Shown here one piece after another: positions 51,496 through 51,568 of a stretch of 51,568 nucleotides of DNA (position 1 is the stretch's first letter; every line of letters starts with the position of its first letter). Both the position numbers and the translations under genes were made by a program. Below the pieces are notes generated by a model. That model saw only the letters and a program-made list of their open reading frames with translations. It searched no databases and had not been told where the DNA came from. Location of the stretch: NCBI GenBank assembly GCA_002422865.1, contig DITN01000095.1:1-51568 (forward strand), written 5' to 3'. The DNA comes from Bacteroidetes bacterium UBA6183 (lineage in GTDB: Bacteria; Bacteroidota; Bacteroidia; UKL13-3).

Positions 51496-51568
51496 GGGTT
51501 ATTTTTGCTTATTTACTGCCACAATATTTTGGAAACCGAAAATTTCTGTCAGCAGAATTTTGTTTTGT
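51496..51568. other. Right edge, no gene seen
   Basis: The 73 nt upstream of the methyltransferase start hold no clear reading frame or consensus promoter. Confidence 0.4.

Overview
The window is a chromosomal segment of a Bacteroidota bacterium (Cytophagia/Chitinophagia/Flavobacteriia grade; I cannot place it lower). The evidence is an AT-rich genome, type IX secretion (T9SS) sorting tails of both types (type A on the M4 protease at the left edge, type B on the protein at 26.9-28.5 kb), PorE-like and PorV/PorQ-like proteins, type III glutamine synthetase, DUF6089 barrels beside bamA, a fused 2-oxoacid dehydrogenase E1, and repeated promoters of the Bacteroidota type (TTTG, 18-19 nt, TAnnTTTG).

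Layout. 0-2.9 kb: a thermolysin-family (M4) secreted protease whose N-terminus is broken by a frameshift and an in-frame TAG, then a small outer-membrane barrel protein. 2.9-5.8 kb: a small unknown protein, a beta-helix lipoprotein and a TIGR01777 epimerase. 5.8-10.9 kb: a regulatory and transport block with a CarH-like B12 photoreceptor repressor, an OmpR-type response regulator with its histidine kinase, a UspA-like protein and a SulP anion transporter without a STAS domain. 10.9-13.4 kb: a mostly non-coding stretch holding a structured region, tRNA-Glu, gapA, a palindromic repeat array and an orphan HipB-like XRE regulator. 13.4-20.1 kb: glnA type III and two PorE-like OmpA/TPR/propeller proteins. 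20.1-26.8 kb: alpha/beta hydrolase, alanine dehydrogenase, two DUF1573 proteins, fused E1 alpha/beta and a small unknown protein. 26.9-34.4 kb: a type-B T9SS cargo protein, a decayed type-A sorting tail, a histidine kinase, a cyclase-family hydrolase, RluA pseudouridine synthase, inositol monophosphatase and Lnt. 34.5-39.4 kb: PorV/PorQ-like barrel, NHL-propeller lipoprotein, and a TonB-receptor-like barrel.

39.4-51.5 kb is entirely on the minus strand. Read in transcription order it is methyltransferase, GT4 glycosyltransferase, PabA/TrpG-like amidotransferase; then alpha/beta hydrolase, CBS protein, NAD kinase; then three DUF6089 barrels, isoprenyl transferase (uppS), bamA and two Skp/OmpH chaperones. 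The last set is an envelope-building cassette: lipid carrier synthesis, barrel assembly and periplasmic chaperones with candidate client barrels.

No defence island, prophage, CRISPR array or intact insertion sequence is visible. The most unusual items are the CarH-like regulator with all its photoreceptor residues and a candidate operator, several unexplained inverted repeats around promoters, the palindrome array with a 97-bp higher-order period, an inverted partial copy of the tRNA-Glu 3' end, two decayed T9SS features, and a set of genes whose promoter -7 element sits only 4-10 nt from the start codon.
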